Assembly: GCA_963734725.1 (NCBI GenBank)
Contig: CAVTIX010000008.1
Span: 1 to 64,000 of the forward strand
Reading direction: 5' to 3'
DNA: 64,000 nucleotides
DNA from: DASXKD01 sp963734725
Lineage (GTDB): Bacteria > Actinomycetota > Actinomycetes > Streptosporangiales > Streptosporangiaceae
In this document: positions 44,225 to 52,774 of the stretch, one piece after another
Position numbering within the stretch: the stretch's first letter is position 1
Layout: every line of letters begins with the position of its first letter
Notes under the pieces: generated by a model
What the model saw: the letters and a program-made list of their open reading frames with translations, nothing else
Database searches by the model: none
What the model was told of the DNA's origin: nothing
Translations under genes and position numbers: made by a program

Positions 44225-45070
44225 CTAGCGGCGCGGCGGCCGGATGCCCCTGAACTCCCAGTCGCCGCCGAGCGCGGTAGACCGGACCTCTTCGCTTTCC
44301 GTCGGCTGTGCGCCCACCTCGCTGGGCACGGGCAGCGGCCCGGCCACGACATGGTTGCGCAGCCGGCCAAGCCCGTCAACCTCGACCTCAACGACGTCCC
44401 CCGGCTGGACCGGGCGTGAGCCGGCCGGGGTTCCCGACAGCAGCACGTCCCCTGGGTACAGCGTGATGGTGCGGGCGATGTCGGCGACGAGGTAGTGCAT
44501 GTCCCAGTGCATCTCGTCGGTGGCGCCGTCCTGCGCCAGGTTGCCGTTGACGTAGGTGCGCAACCGCTTGCCGCGGAAGTCCCAGCCGGTGACCAGCCCG
44601 GGCCCGAGCGGCGCCATCGTGTCCGAGCCCTTGACCCGCAGCATCGACCCCGCATCGGTATCGCGGAAGTCGTGCAGCCCGAAGTCGTTGCCGATCGTGT
44701 ACCCGGCGATGTAGTCCCCGGCCTGCGCGGCCGGCGTCCCGCGGCAGGTGCGGCCGATCACGATGGCCACCTCGCCCTCGTAGTTGAGGTACTTGCAGTT
44801 CGCCGGGCGGACCACCGCGCCGCCGTGACCGACCAGCGCGGAGGTCGGCTTGTGGAAGTACGTCGGGGCGGGGGGCAGCGTCGCGCCGAACTCGGCCACC
44901 CGGCTGTGGTGGTTGAGGTGCACCGCCACGATCTTGGTGGGCACGACCGGCGGCAGGTGCACCGCCGTCGCTGCTGCCACCCGGCGCCCGTCCCCGGCCA
45001 CCAGCGTGTCCCCCTCGCGCCGCACCTGCACGGCTGCGCCGTCGAGCAGGATCCTGCGGTGCTCAGTCAT
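44225..45070 (-). CDS. fumarylacetoacetate-hydrolase-family protein (HpcE/HpaG-like)
   Basis: A 281-residue FAH-superfamily enzyme. Core motifs: FHKPTSALVGHGGAVVRP, NYEGEVAIVIG (metal-binding Glu), GYTIGNDFGLHDFRDTD, GSDTMAPLGPGLVTGWDF and DVLLSGTPAGSRPVQPGD. Relatives are isomerase/decarboxylase or hydratase enzymes of meta-cleavage pathways such as homoprotocatechuate degradation. It lies 27 bases after the extradiol dioxygenase gene on the same strand, which supports that role. Confidence 0.85.
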   Translation of the reverse strand: MTEHRRILLDGAAVQVRREGDTLVAGDGRRVAAATAVHLPPVVPTKIVAVHLNHHSRVAEFGATLPPAPTYFHKPTSALVGHGGAVVRPANCKYLNYEGEVAIVIGRTCRGTPAAQAGDYIAGYTIGNDFGLHDFRDTDAGSMLRVKGSDTMAPLGPGLVTGWDFRGKRLRTYVNGNLAQDGATDEMHWDMHYLVADIARTITLYPGDVLLSGTPAGSRPVQPGDVVEVEVDGLGRLRNHVVAGPLPVPSEVGAQPTESEEVRSTALGGDWEFRGIRPPRR

Positions 45071-45097
45071 TGGCGGCCTCCAGAGTCGGCCTTGGTG

Positions 45098-45979
45098 TCA
45101 CTGGGACCAGCCTCCCGCTGGCCGGTCGAACCAGAGGTGAACCTGTCCCGTGCCGACCGAATTTTCATAGTCACTAAACGAACGTGCCGGGGCGGTCACC
45201 GTCGCCTCGCCCAGGGCCGCCACCATCATCAGGTAATGCGCGAATCGGGCCTCGGGGCGCACCTTCAGGAACTCCGGCATCGTGGCGATCACCCGGGCGT
45301 GGTCCCCCGCCTCCAGCCAGCCGATCCGCTCCAGGTCCGCCGCGCGCGCCTCAGCCGTCCTGATGTGGACCGTGTCGCTGGCCTCGTGCGCGCGCAGTTC
45401 GCGCAGTGACCAGAACGTGTGCGACATGGCCCCGGACGCGACAAGCAACACCGTGCGGCCGGCCTGCTCGATGGCCGCGCCGAGCGCCCGCCCGGCGCGC
45501 AGGAAGTCCTCGGTGTCGCCGGTCTGCGCGGTGCTGACCGAGATCCACCGCTTGGCGAGCCCGCGGCCGAGGTAGTGCCACAGGTTGACGGTGGCGTAGT
45601 GGGTGGGCAGGCACGGATCGTCGATCGCGGCGATCCAGGTGCCATGCGCATCGGCCTGGGCGGCGATGGCGTACGCGAGCCCCGGGTCGCCCGGCCAGTC
45701 GTAAGGGATGCGGGACATGCCGCGTGGCAGCTCATCGGAGGTGAACAGCCCAGCCCGCATCGCCTGGGCCGCCACGACGAACTCGACTGTGGTGTGCCAG
45801 TGCGAGTCAAGCACCACGACCGTGTCGTAGTCGAGCACCTCGAACACCTCGGCACGAAGCCGTTCCAGCCCCGGGACCAGGCTGATCTCCTTGCCCTCGT
45901 TCAGTTCGAGCCGCTCGGCGTACGGCAGCATGATCGTAGGGACGTGTGCGAGCAAGCCCGCCCCGGCCACCTCACCCAT
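45098..45979 (-). CDS. LigB-type class III extradiol dioxygenase
   Basis: A 293-residue protein. GLLAHVPTIMLPYAERLELN carries the first iron His; VVLDSHWHTTVEFVVAAQ the second region; LLVASGAMSHTFWSLRELR carries the catalytic His; the fold is the class III (LigB/MhpB/HpaD-like) ring-cleavage dioxygenase. It uses Fe(II) and O2 to open a catechol ring, probably 3,4-dihydroxyphenylacetate or a related compound. GGAGG lies eight bases before ATG 45979. Confidence 0.85.
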   Translation of the reverse strand: MGEVAGAGLLAHVPTIMLPYAERLELNEGKEISLVPGLERLRAEVFEVLDYDTVVVLDSHWHTTVEFVVAAQAMRAGLFTSDELPRGMSRIPYDWPGDPGLAYAIAAQADAHGTWIAAIDDPCLPTHYATVNLWHYLGRGLAKRWISVSTAQTGDTEDFLRAGRALGAAIEQAGRTVLLVASGAMSHTFWSLRELRAHEASDTVHIRTAEARAADLERIGWLEAGDHARVIATMPEFLKVRPEARFAHYLMMVAALGEATVTAPARSFSDYENSVGTGQVHLWFDRPAGGWSQ

Positions 45980-46200
45980 TACCTTTGCCTCCTTCGCGGG
46001 ACGTCGTGCCGGAGGCGCGCCAGCAAGCACCTCGCATGGTCGCGCCGGAGGCACGCAAACCGCCGGAGTGGGAGGCAAGCCACGGGGGCCCGGGGGTCGC
46101 TCCCCGGGCTAGCAGAGTCTCGGCGCCGGGACGCCGCGTGGCTCCGCGATGCGTTCGGCCCGGCGCCTGCGGCGCGGCGCTCCTCATTGCGGCACAGTGC

Positions 46201-47001
46201 TCACTCATCCCGGCGCCACCCTTGTCCTGCGTAGACGGTGTTCTTGACATCGCTGTAAAAGTCGAAGCTCCAGGTGCCGCCCTCGCGGCCGATGCCGGAC
46301 AGCCCGGCGCCGCCGAACGGCGCGGCCAGGTCACGGACGAAGAAGCAGTTGACCCAGACGGTCCCAGCGACCAGCCGGGCCGATACCCGCTCGGCCCTCG
46401 CCTTGTCGCCGGTGAACAGCGTCGCGGCCAGCCCGTAAGGGGTGCTGTTGGCCAGCGCGATGGCCTCGGTCTCACGGGCGAAGGTCTGCAGGGTGAGCAC
46501 CGGGCCGAACACCTCGTCGGTGAGGATCTCCGCGCCCGGCGCTGCGCCGCCGAGCAGGGTGGGCTGGTAGTACAGGCCGCCGAGGACCGGGTTGACCGCG
46601 CCGTCCCCCGGGTCGAGGTGGCCGGTCCAGTCCGCGAAGAACTCGAAGTTGTGCGCCACCCTCGGCAGCACGCTGCGCCGGTGCGAGCGGAGCAGGGAGC
46701 CGTTGTCGCGGGTCTCGACCTGAGCCAGGTCCTCGATCCGGGCCCGCACCCCGGCAGCGATAGCGCGCAGGACGGCGGCCCGCTCGGACGCAGGGACCGC
46801 CGCCCAGCCGCCGAACGCTGCCCGGGCGGCCCCGACCGCCGCGTCGACCTCGGCCGCCCCGCCCCGGGCCACCTCGGCGATGGGCGCCTCATCGATCGGG
46901 GACACATCGGTGAACGTGGCGGGCGAGGCAACCCTGCGGCCGCCGATCCAATGGCGGGTGTCCACCGCGACGCCGGCCACGTGCGCCGTGCACTCGTTCA
47001 T
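46201..47001 (-). pseudogene. aldehyde dehydrogenase with its catalytic core deleted in frame
   Basis: The 266-residue product joins the first 145 or so residues of a semialdehyde dehydrogenase (WIGGRRVASPATFTDVSPID to NFEFFADWTGHLD) directly to its last third (LGGLYYQPTLLGGAAPGAEI, then GREGGTWSFDFYSDVKNT). Family members are about 490 residues; roughly 215 residues are missing between. The missing part holds the NAD-binding core, the general-base Glu (in FELGGK) and the nucleophilic Cys. As assembled it cannot be an active dehydrogenase. The start and ribosome binding site (GGGAGG) are intact. Confidence 0.85.
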
Positions 47002-47172
47002 CTGCCTCCCTCGCGGGCGCTTCGCTGGCTTCCGGAGGCGGTCCTCGCCGCCGGGACACCGCAACGGCGCCTGGGGCGCCTTATGCGGCGTTCGACCCGG
47101 CGGCTGCGGCGCGACACTGCCGAGGTTGACAGAGGGTCTCTCATCGGCAGGCAGATCACCGTCCGAAGGTCG

Positions 47173-47193
47173 TTTGGGGCCAAATTATCGTAC
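47173..47193. promoter_or_regulatory. TTTGGNNCCAAA palindrome plus GTACGAT half-site upstream of the aldehyde dehydrogenase gene
   Basis: TTTGGGGCCAAA (47173-47184) is a perfect palindrome, directly followed by ATCGTAC (47187-47193). The first matches the site at 52735-52746 between the P450 and amidotransferase genes; the second matches half of the site at 48095-48108. Confidence 0.5.
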
Positions 47194-47252
47194 ATAAACC
47201 CGGTCGCGGCTAGCTTTCGCCCGCACGTTAACCGTGTACGGAGAACCGTGGA

Positions 47253-48077
47253 TCACGGCTGGCCTGGTTCCCAGTCAGCACCGGCTTTCCTGGCTAGCAC
47301 CGTGCCGCCATCCCAGGTGACGCCTACCTGGCGGTAGTACCCGGAGATGACCTCGCGGACCTCCAGCCGGGCCAGTTCCTCGGTGGGCGAGTCGAACAGA
47401 TCCAGGGTGGCCTCGCCGCGCCAGGCGGGCCCGGCTTCCACGCTGGCGCTGCCCGAGGCGATCAACTCGTCGAGCGCGTCGGGCGCGCCCTTCTCGATCG
47501 AGGGCATCCACCGGTGGTGCGCCATCGGGTGGGCGTTGACGAACCCGTTGTCCGGCCACGGCTCGCGGAGCGTCACCAGCGCCTGGGCGAGCCGGCGGTC
47601 GGCGGCGGCCAGCGTGCCCGCGAACCGCCCGCCGGGCGCGATCCGCGGCGCCGCGCGGCCGAACGCGTGCGGCCTGGTCTGGTGGATCGACCCGAGTTTC
47701 TTGGGGTAGCCCTGGTGCAGGCCGCGCACCAGGGCGAAATCGGCGTCGACCCAGATGTAGACGCAGCGCGAGTAGACCCGCCCGGCGAAGCTGCACCGCA
47801 CGACGGCGAAGCACTCGCGGTACTGGGCCCGGACCGGATCCAGCAGTTCCTCGCCGGACTCGCCGCAAGACTGCCAGTCCGCCCAGATCAGCGCGACCGC
47901 TCCGGGGTCGTCCGGGGCGGGCGCCAGCGGGGCCGGCAGCAGTTCGGCCACCCGGGCCGGGTTGGTGCGGTACTCCACGGTGAGCAGGTCGCCGGAGTAG
48001 TGCCAGGGCGGTTCGGGCAGCAGCGACGACCGGCCGGTCGCGGTCCTCGGGTAGAAAAAGCCCGCCAGATCGCTCAT
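47253..48077 (-). CDS. acetoacetate-decarboxylase-family protein
   Basis: A 274-residue protein of the ADC superfamily. LLTVEYRTNPARVAELLPAP is the N-terminal family signature and GLHQGYPKKLGSIHQTR carries the Lys that forms the Schiff base in acetoacetate decarboxylase. The C-terminal part (VREVISGYYRQVGVTWDGG) is less conserved. Members of this family also act as decarboxylases or aldolase-dehydratases in aromatic pathways. It begins the minus-strand cluster; a GS-like gene is divergent. Confidence 0.8.
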   Translation of the reverse strand: MSDLAGFFYPRTATGRSSLLPEPPWHYSGDLLTVEYRTNPARVAELLPAPLAPAPDDPGAVALIWADWQSCGESGEELLDPVRAQYRECFAVVRCSFAGRVYSRCVYIWVDADFALVRGLHQGYPKKLGSIHQTRPHAFGRAAPRIAPGGRFAGTLAAADRRLAQALVTLREPWPDNGFVNAHPMAHHRWMPSIEKGAPDALDELIASGSASVEAGPAWRGEATLDLFDSPTEELARLEVREVISGYYRQVGVTWDGGTVLARKAGADWEPGQP

Positions 48078-48094
48078 AGGTGCTCCGAGGTCGT

Positions 48095-48108
48095 TCGTAT
48101 CCGTACGA
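48095..48108. promoter_or_regulatory. palindrome in the divergent ADC / GS-like promoter
   Basis: TCGTATCCGTACGA has perfect five-base arms around TCCG. It lies 18 bases before the ADC start and 85 bases before the GS-like start, so one regulator could control both. The half-site GTACGAT recurs upstream of the aldehyde dehydrogenase gene. Confidence 0.45.
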
Positions 48109-48192
48109 TCATGGATGCTAGACGGAGGGAATCATTACCGCCAGGCTCAGACCGAGAACGCCCCCTGCTGCCGCGCCCGCCGGGAGGACACC

Positions 48193-49539
48193 GTGACAGA
48201 CCCGACCGACGCCGACGTCGCCGCCGTTGCCGAGCGGCTCGCCGGCCAGGGGATCGATGTGGTCCGGGTGTCCTACCCGGACCTGATCGGCGTGGACCGG
48301 GGCCGCGACGTGCTGCTCGGCGAGCTTCCGTCGGCGGTCGGCCACGGTCTGGCGTTCTGCCGGGCGGTGTACCACACCTCGCCGATGGGCGACGTGGTGC
48401 CGGTGCAGGGCGGCCTGGCGGACGGGCTGCCGGACATCACCGTCCGCCCGGACCTGAGCACGCTGACCCCGCTGCCGTGGGAGCACGGGGCAGCGTGGTG
48501 CCTCGGCGACGCGATGACCCCGGACGGCGCGCCCGCGCCGGAGTCACCGCGCACCGTGGCCCGCCGGGTGGCCGACCGGGTCGCCAGCGCCGGCTACACC
48601 CTGGTCTGCGGCCCCGAGCTCGAGTTCTACCTGTGCGAGCCAGCCCCCGGCGGCGGATGGCAGCGGTACGCCAACGACCTGGGGAACGTGTACGTGGTCG
48701 GCCGCAAGGGCGACCCGCAGGGCGTGCTGCTGGACATGCTCAGGCAGCTGCGGGACGCGGGATTGCGGGTCATCGCGGCCAACCACGAGTTCTCCCCCGG
48801 CCAGTTCGAGATCAACCTCGGCCACTCGGAACTGGCCGACGCCGCCGACCGGTCGTTCCGGCTCAAGTCCGCGGTGCAGGAGATCGCGAGGCACCACGGG
48901 CTGCTGGCCACGTTCATGGCCAAACCGTTCAACGACGAGGGCGGATCCGGGTTCCACGTGCACCTGTCGGTGGCGGACCCGGCCGGGGAGAACGTGTTCG
49001 GCGACCCATCGGGGCCAGATGGCCTCTCCGACGTGGGCCGGCACGCCATCGGCGGAGTGCTGGCGCACGCGCCGGCGCTGAGCGCCCTGCTCAACCCGAC
49101 CATCAACTCCTACAAGCGGTTCGGCCCGCACACCCTGGCCCCGTGGCTGATCGACTGGGGCCTGGACAACCGCAGCGCCATGGTCCGGATCCCGCCGGAG
49201 CGGGGCGCCGCCGCCCGGATGGAGGTGCGGCTTGGCGACGCCACCGCCAATCCGTACCTCGCCATGGCAGCCGTCGGCGCGGCCGTCTACCTGGGCATCA
49301 CCGGCAAGGTTGAGCCGCCCGCCAAGCTGGAGGGCTACGGCTACGACCCGTCGCGGGCCGAGGTGCTGCCGCAGCGGCTCGGGGACGCGCTGGACGCCCT
49401 GGAGGCCGACCACGAGCTTGCCGAAGTGCTCGGCGAGTACTTCGTCGGCTCGTTCCTGGCCTACAAGCGGAACGAGATCGATCGCTTCGAGCGGTTCGTC
49501 ACCGACTGGGAGTTCCGCGAGTACACCTACCACCTCTGA
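48193..49539 (+). CDS. glutamine-synthetase-like ligase (gamma-glutamylamide synthetase type)
   Basis: A 448-residue GS-family protein from GTG 48193 (GGAGG upstream). It shows LVCGPELEFYLCEPAP and ANHEFSPGQFEINLGHSE (metal-binding Glu), GGSGFHVHLSVADP (His), NPTINSYKRFGPHTLAPW, and RIPPERGAAARMEVRLGDAT (Arg/Glu of the ATP and glutamate sites). It lacks the adenylylation Tyr loop of true GlnA. Relatives glutamylate amines such as polyamines, isopropylamine or aniline with ATP. Its setting in a catabolic cluster fits that use. Confidence 0.85.
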   Translation: MTDPTDADVAAVAERLAGQGIDVVRVSYPDLIGVDRGRDVLLGELPSAVGHGLAFCRAVYHTSPMGDVVPVQGGLADGLPDITVRPDLSTLTPLPWEHGAAWCLGDAMTPDGAPAPESPRTVARRVADRVASAGYTLVCGPELEFYLCEPAPGGGWQRYANDLGNVYVVGRKGDPQGVLLDMLRQLRDAGLRVIAANHEFSPGQFEINLGHSELADAADRSFRLKSAVQEIARHHGLLATFMAKPFNDEGGSGFHVHLSVADPAGENVFGDPSGPDGLSDVGRHAIGGVLAHAPALSALLNPTINSYKRFGPHTLAPWLIDWGLDNRSAMVRIPPERGAAARMEVRLGDATANPYLAMAAVGAAVYLGITGKVEPPAKLEGYGYDPSRAEVLPQRLGDALDALEADHELAEVLGEYFVGSFLAYKRNEIDRFERFVTDWEFREYTYHL

Positions 49540-49565
49540 GCCCGGGCGGTGTGGCGCCGCCTACG

Positions 49566-50210
49566 TCACACCCGGGTCCCCTCGCTCAAGTCGGTGAGCT
49601 GGCTGCTCGCCGACCGCCTGGCCCGCAGCACGAACGTGGACGCGAAGCCGGCGGCCAGCAGGGCAAGGGCCAGCCACGGAGCCCAGATCGTCGGGCTGGT
49701 CACCTTGTAGTACGAGCCGACGATGGCGGCGGCGGTGACCAGGATGCCGATCACCGCGGTCACGATGATCGACACCCGGCGCGAGGACGTCGCGAAGCTG
49801 CGCAGCGAGCCGACCGACATCAGCAGGTACACCACGACCAGGGCGAAACCGCCGAACGTGGATCCCCAGGCGAACAGCGCGAAGTAGTGCGGGGTGCCGG
49901 GCAGCGCGAACAGGCCGGTCCAGAACTGGTTGATCAGCAGGGTCACGATCGACGCCCCGACGACGAAGGCCGCAGCGCCCAGCGGCGCCCCGTTCCGCTC
50001 AGAGGTGACGGCGAGCGCCGCGGGCAGCCGGCGGTCGCGGCCCATGGCGAAGATGCCGCGGGAGGCGGAGACGGCGCAGCCGATGGCGACAGCCAGCATG
50101 TCGAACAGCACCACGAGTTCCAGCAGCCGGTCGGTCCAGGTGCCGCCGTACCCGCCGGCATGGGCCGGTGCGCCGAGCGCGAAAAGCGGCGCAACAGAGC
50201 CCCGCCGGGC
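49566..50210 (-). pseudogene. APC-family amino acid/amine permease, N-terminus missing
   Basis: About 210 residues with the last six or so transmembrane helices of an APC permease (LVVLFDMLAVAIGCAVSASR, FVVGASIVTLLINQFW and APWLALALLAAGFASTFVL). Family members have about 480 residues and 12 helices. The sequence enters the family abruptly near 50210, right beside the amidohydrolase stop at 50227, so the first half was lost. It probably once imported the substrate of the neighbouring GS-like enzyme. Confidence 0.75.
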
Positions 50211-50226
50211 ACCCGGGCAGCGCCCC

Positions 50227-51225
50227 TCAGGCCGGGATTCGCAGGACCCTCCTCGCGTTCCCGCCGAAGATCGCCGCCGCGTCGGCGTCCGGCAGGTCGA
50301 GGGCCTCAATATCGGCGATCGTGTCCGCGACGACGTTCGGGCCCCCCAGCGGCATGTCCGTGCCGAACAGCACGTGATCCGCGCCGAAGAACTCGACCGC
50401 GCACCGGACCGCGTGCGTCGCGCCGAACATCGCCGTGTCGGCGTAGAAGCCCCTGAAGTAGTCCATGGGGTCACGGCCCAGGCCCGCCAGGATCGCCGCC
50501 CGGTCGGGATCCTCCAGCGGCGAAGCCAGCCGCCCGGCGAAGTGCGGCACCATGGCGCCCGCGTGATGGGTGATCACGCGCAGCCCCGGATAGGTGTCGA
50601 AAACACCCGAGTACACCAGCCGCGCCATGCACGCCGACGTCTCGTACGGCCAGCCAAGGGACCACCAGATGCCGTACTTCGACCGGCTCTCCGACGGGTA
50701 GTCCGGCCAGGCCGGGCTGCGCGTGGGGTGGATCCAGACCGCGCCATCCAGGCGGGTGACGGTGTCAAAGACGGGCGCGAATAGCCGGTCGTCGAGCGGC
50801 GCACCGCCGACGTTGGTGTGCAGTTGCGTACCGAGCGCGCCGAGCTGGGTGATCGCCCGGTCGAGTTCTTCGGCGGCGGCGTCGATGTCGTTCATCGGCA
50901 GCGCGGCGCTGAACCCGGCGAACCTGTCCGGGTGGTCGCGCACCAGCCCGGCCAGCTCGTCGTTGGCGGCGCGGGCGAGATCGCGGGCCAGGGCCGGGTC
51001 GCCGAGTTCGGCCGGCGGCGGCACGGCCAGCGTCAGCACCTGAACGTAGTCGTCGAACGCGTCCATGACCCGCCAGCGGGCACTGAGATCGATGAGCGCC
51101 GGGTCCTCGTGGATCCAGGGCCGGTAGCCGAGGATCCGGTCGCTGACCGGGCCGGACATGATCGACTCCAGGCGCCGAGCATACGAAGGAGGGAGGATGT
51201 GAGCGAACGCGTCGATCTTCCTCAC
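50227..51225 (-). CDS. amidohydrolase-2 family (ACMSD/decarboxylase-like) protein
   Basis: A 332-residue TIM-barrel metal enzyme. The N-terminal metal motif reads KIDAFAHILPPSY: the first His of the usual HxH is Phe here. The other ligands are present (VITHHAGAMVPHFAGR and HVLFGTDMPLGGPN). WIHPTRSPAWPDYP is typical of resorcylate- and ACMSD-type decarboxylases. It could decarboxylate or hydrolyse a ring-derived acid. GTG start with GAGGGG two bases upstream, a tight spacing. Confidence 0.8.
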   Translation of the reverse strand: MRKIDAFAHILPPSYARRLESIMSGPVSDRILGYRPWIHEDPALIDLSARWRVMDAFDDYVQVLTLAVPPPAELGDPALARDLARAANDELAGLVRDHPDRFAGFSAALPMNDIDAAAEELDRAITQLGALGTQLHTNVGGAPLDDRLFAPVFDTVTRLDGAVWIHPTRSPAWPDYPSESRSKYGIWWSLGWPYETSACMARLVYSGVFDTYPGLRVITHHAGAMVPHFAGRLASPLEDPDRAAILAGLGRDPMDYFRGFYADTAMFGATHAVRCAVEFFGADHVLFGTDMPLGGPNVVADTIADIEALDLPDADAAAIFGGNARRVLRIPA

Positions 51226-51262
51226 GTCCGTCCCCTCGGCTGTGGCCCCGCGCGGATGCGGG

Positions 51263-51284
51263 GATCGTATGGAGGCAAACGATC
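51263..51284. promoter_or_regulatory. inverted repeat upstream of the amidohydrolase
   Basis: GATCGT and ACGATC flank ten bases, about 38 bases before the amidohydrolase start. The half-site resembles the GTACGATC seen at 48103-48110, which suggests a shared regulator. Confidence 0.35.
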
Positions 51285-51471
51285 GGTGTCAAGGCCCCCC
51301 GCCTACCGCTAGCACGATGACCCTTCATGCGAAACGGTCGCGTCGCCATCCGATTTGCCCGGTTTGGGCGTGCGTTTCGCGTGATATCAGGGGTTCTGGC
51401 TGGGATGCGGGAGCGGGCGCAGGGCCACGGAGGCGGTGGCCGCGCGGCGAAGGGTGGAACGGGGCGGCGGG

Positions 51472-52725
51472 TTAGACCGCGGTCACGCGGACCAGGAGGG
51501 ACTTGAGGCCGTTGGTGAAATTTGACCGGATCCGGCGCGGCTCGCCGGCCAGCTCGAACCGGGCGATCCGCCGGGCCAGCGCGGCGAGCACGATCCGCAC
51601 CTCCAGCCGGGCCAGGTGAGCGCCCAGGCACAGGTGCGGCCCGCCCCGGCCGAAGCTCAGGTGCCGGTTCGGCGCCCGGCCGACATCGAATAGTCCGGGA
51701 TCGGAGAATTCGGCCTCGTCCCGGTTGCCGGACACGTACCAGAGCACGACCTTGTCTCCCGCGCGGATCGCCGCCCCGCCCAGCACGGTGTCCACGGTCG
51801 CGGCCCGGCGCATGAAGTGGGTCGGGCAGCTCCAGCGGAGAACCTCGTCGCTCGCCAGGTCCAGCAGCCCCGGGTCGGCCCGCAGCCGGTCCCATTGCTC
51901 CGGGTATTCGCAGAACGCCAGGACGCCCTGGGCGATGGCGATCCGGGTGGTCTCATTGCCGGCGATCACCAGGATCGAGAAGAAATTGTCGAGGTCGGTC
52001 TCGCTCAGCCGGTCGCCGTCCACCTCGGCCCGCAGCAGCCGGGACAGCAGGTCGTCGCCCGGGCCGCGGCGCCGTTCCGCCACGACTGCCCGGCCCAGGT
52101 CCCACAGTTGCTTGCCGTACGGGCTGCGGAACGGGAACCGCCGGTAGGCATCGGTGTCGTCGCGGCCCCAGACCACGTCGGTGATGTCCGGGTCGGTGTT
52201 GGCGATGAGCTTGTCGCCCAGGTCGATGAACGAGTCGAGGCCGGCCTCGGGCAGGCCCATGATGCGGGCCAGCACCCGGATCGGGACCTCCTTGGCCACC
52301 GTGTCCACGAAGTCGAACGCCTCGCCGGCCAGCACCGGCCCGGTCAGCGCGGCGTCCAGCACCTGCTCGGTGAGCCCTTCGACGAAGTGCTGGTAGACCG
52401 CGACCGCCCGGACCGAGAAGGCGCCGGACACGATCTTGCGGAGCTTGGCGTGCTCGGGCGGGTCGGTGTCGATGATCGTGCGCCGGGCCGCCATGTCCTC
52501 GTCGGTCGGCTCCTCGAAGGAGATGCCGCGCGCCGAGGAGAACGTGGCGACATCCCGGCTTGCCGCGACAATGTCGGAGTAGCCACACACGGACCAGAAT
52601 CCCGAGTTCGGCGGCGCCTCGTCATGCCAGGCGACCGGGGACTCCCGCCGGAGTCGGGCAAACTCGTCATAGGGCGCCCCGCGTGCCCACATGTCGAGGT
52701 CGGTCAGGTTGACGGCGTCCGTCAT
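51472..52725 (-). CDS. cytochrome P450
   Basis: A 417-residue soluble bacterial P450. I-helix oxygen-binding motif LVIAGNETTRIAIAQG, ExxR in ASDEVLRWSCPTHFMRRA, and heme-binding loop HLSFGRGGPHLCLGAHLARL with the axial Cys. It resembles CYP families that hydroxylate sterols, terpenes or aromatics. The start at ATG 52725 has no clear ribosome binding site, and a palindromic operator lies nine bases upstream. No ferredoxin or reductase is adjacent. Confidence 0.9.
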   Translation of the reverse strand: MTDAVNLTDLDMWARGAPYDEFARLRRESPVAWHDEAPPNSGFWSVCGYSDIVAASRDVATFSSARGISFEEPTDEDMAARRTIIDTDPPEHAKLRKIVSGAFSVRAVAVYQHFVEGLTEQVLDAALTGPVLAGEAFDFVDTVAKEVPIRVLARIMGLPEAGLDSFIDLGDKLIANTDPDITDVVWGRDDTDAYRRFPFRSPYGKQLWDLGRAVVAERRRGPGDDLLSRLLRAEVDGDRLSETDLDNFFSILVIAGNETTRIAIAQGVLAFCEYPEQWDRLRADPGLLDLASDEVLRWSCPTHFMRRAATVDTVLGGAAIRAGDKVVLWYVSGNRDEAEFSDPGLFDVGRAPNRHLSFGRGGPHLCLGAHLARLEVRIVLAALARRIARFELAGEPRRIRSNFTNGLKSLLVRVTAV

Positions 52726-52733
52726 GGCAAGTA

Positions 52734-52747
52734 GTTTGGCACCAAAC
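52734..52747. promoter_or_regulatory. palindromic operator in the P450 / amidotransferase divergent promoter
   Basis: GTTTGGCACCAAAC has perfect six-base arms around CA. It lies nine bases before the P450 start and 28 before the amidotransferase start. The core TTTGGNNCCAAA recurs at 47173-47184. The MarR-family regulator at 53532-54047 is a candidate ligand. Confidence 0.6.
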
Positions 52748-52774
52748 GAGATCGCCGGCAATCGGAGGGACCTC

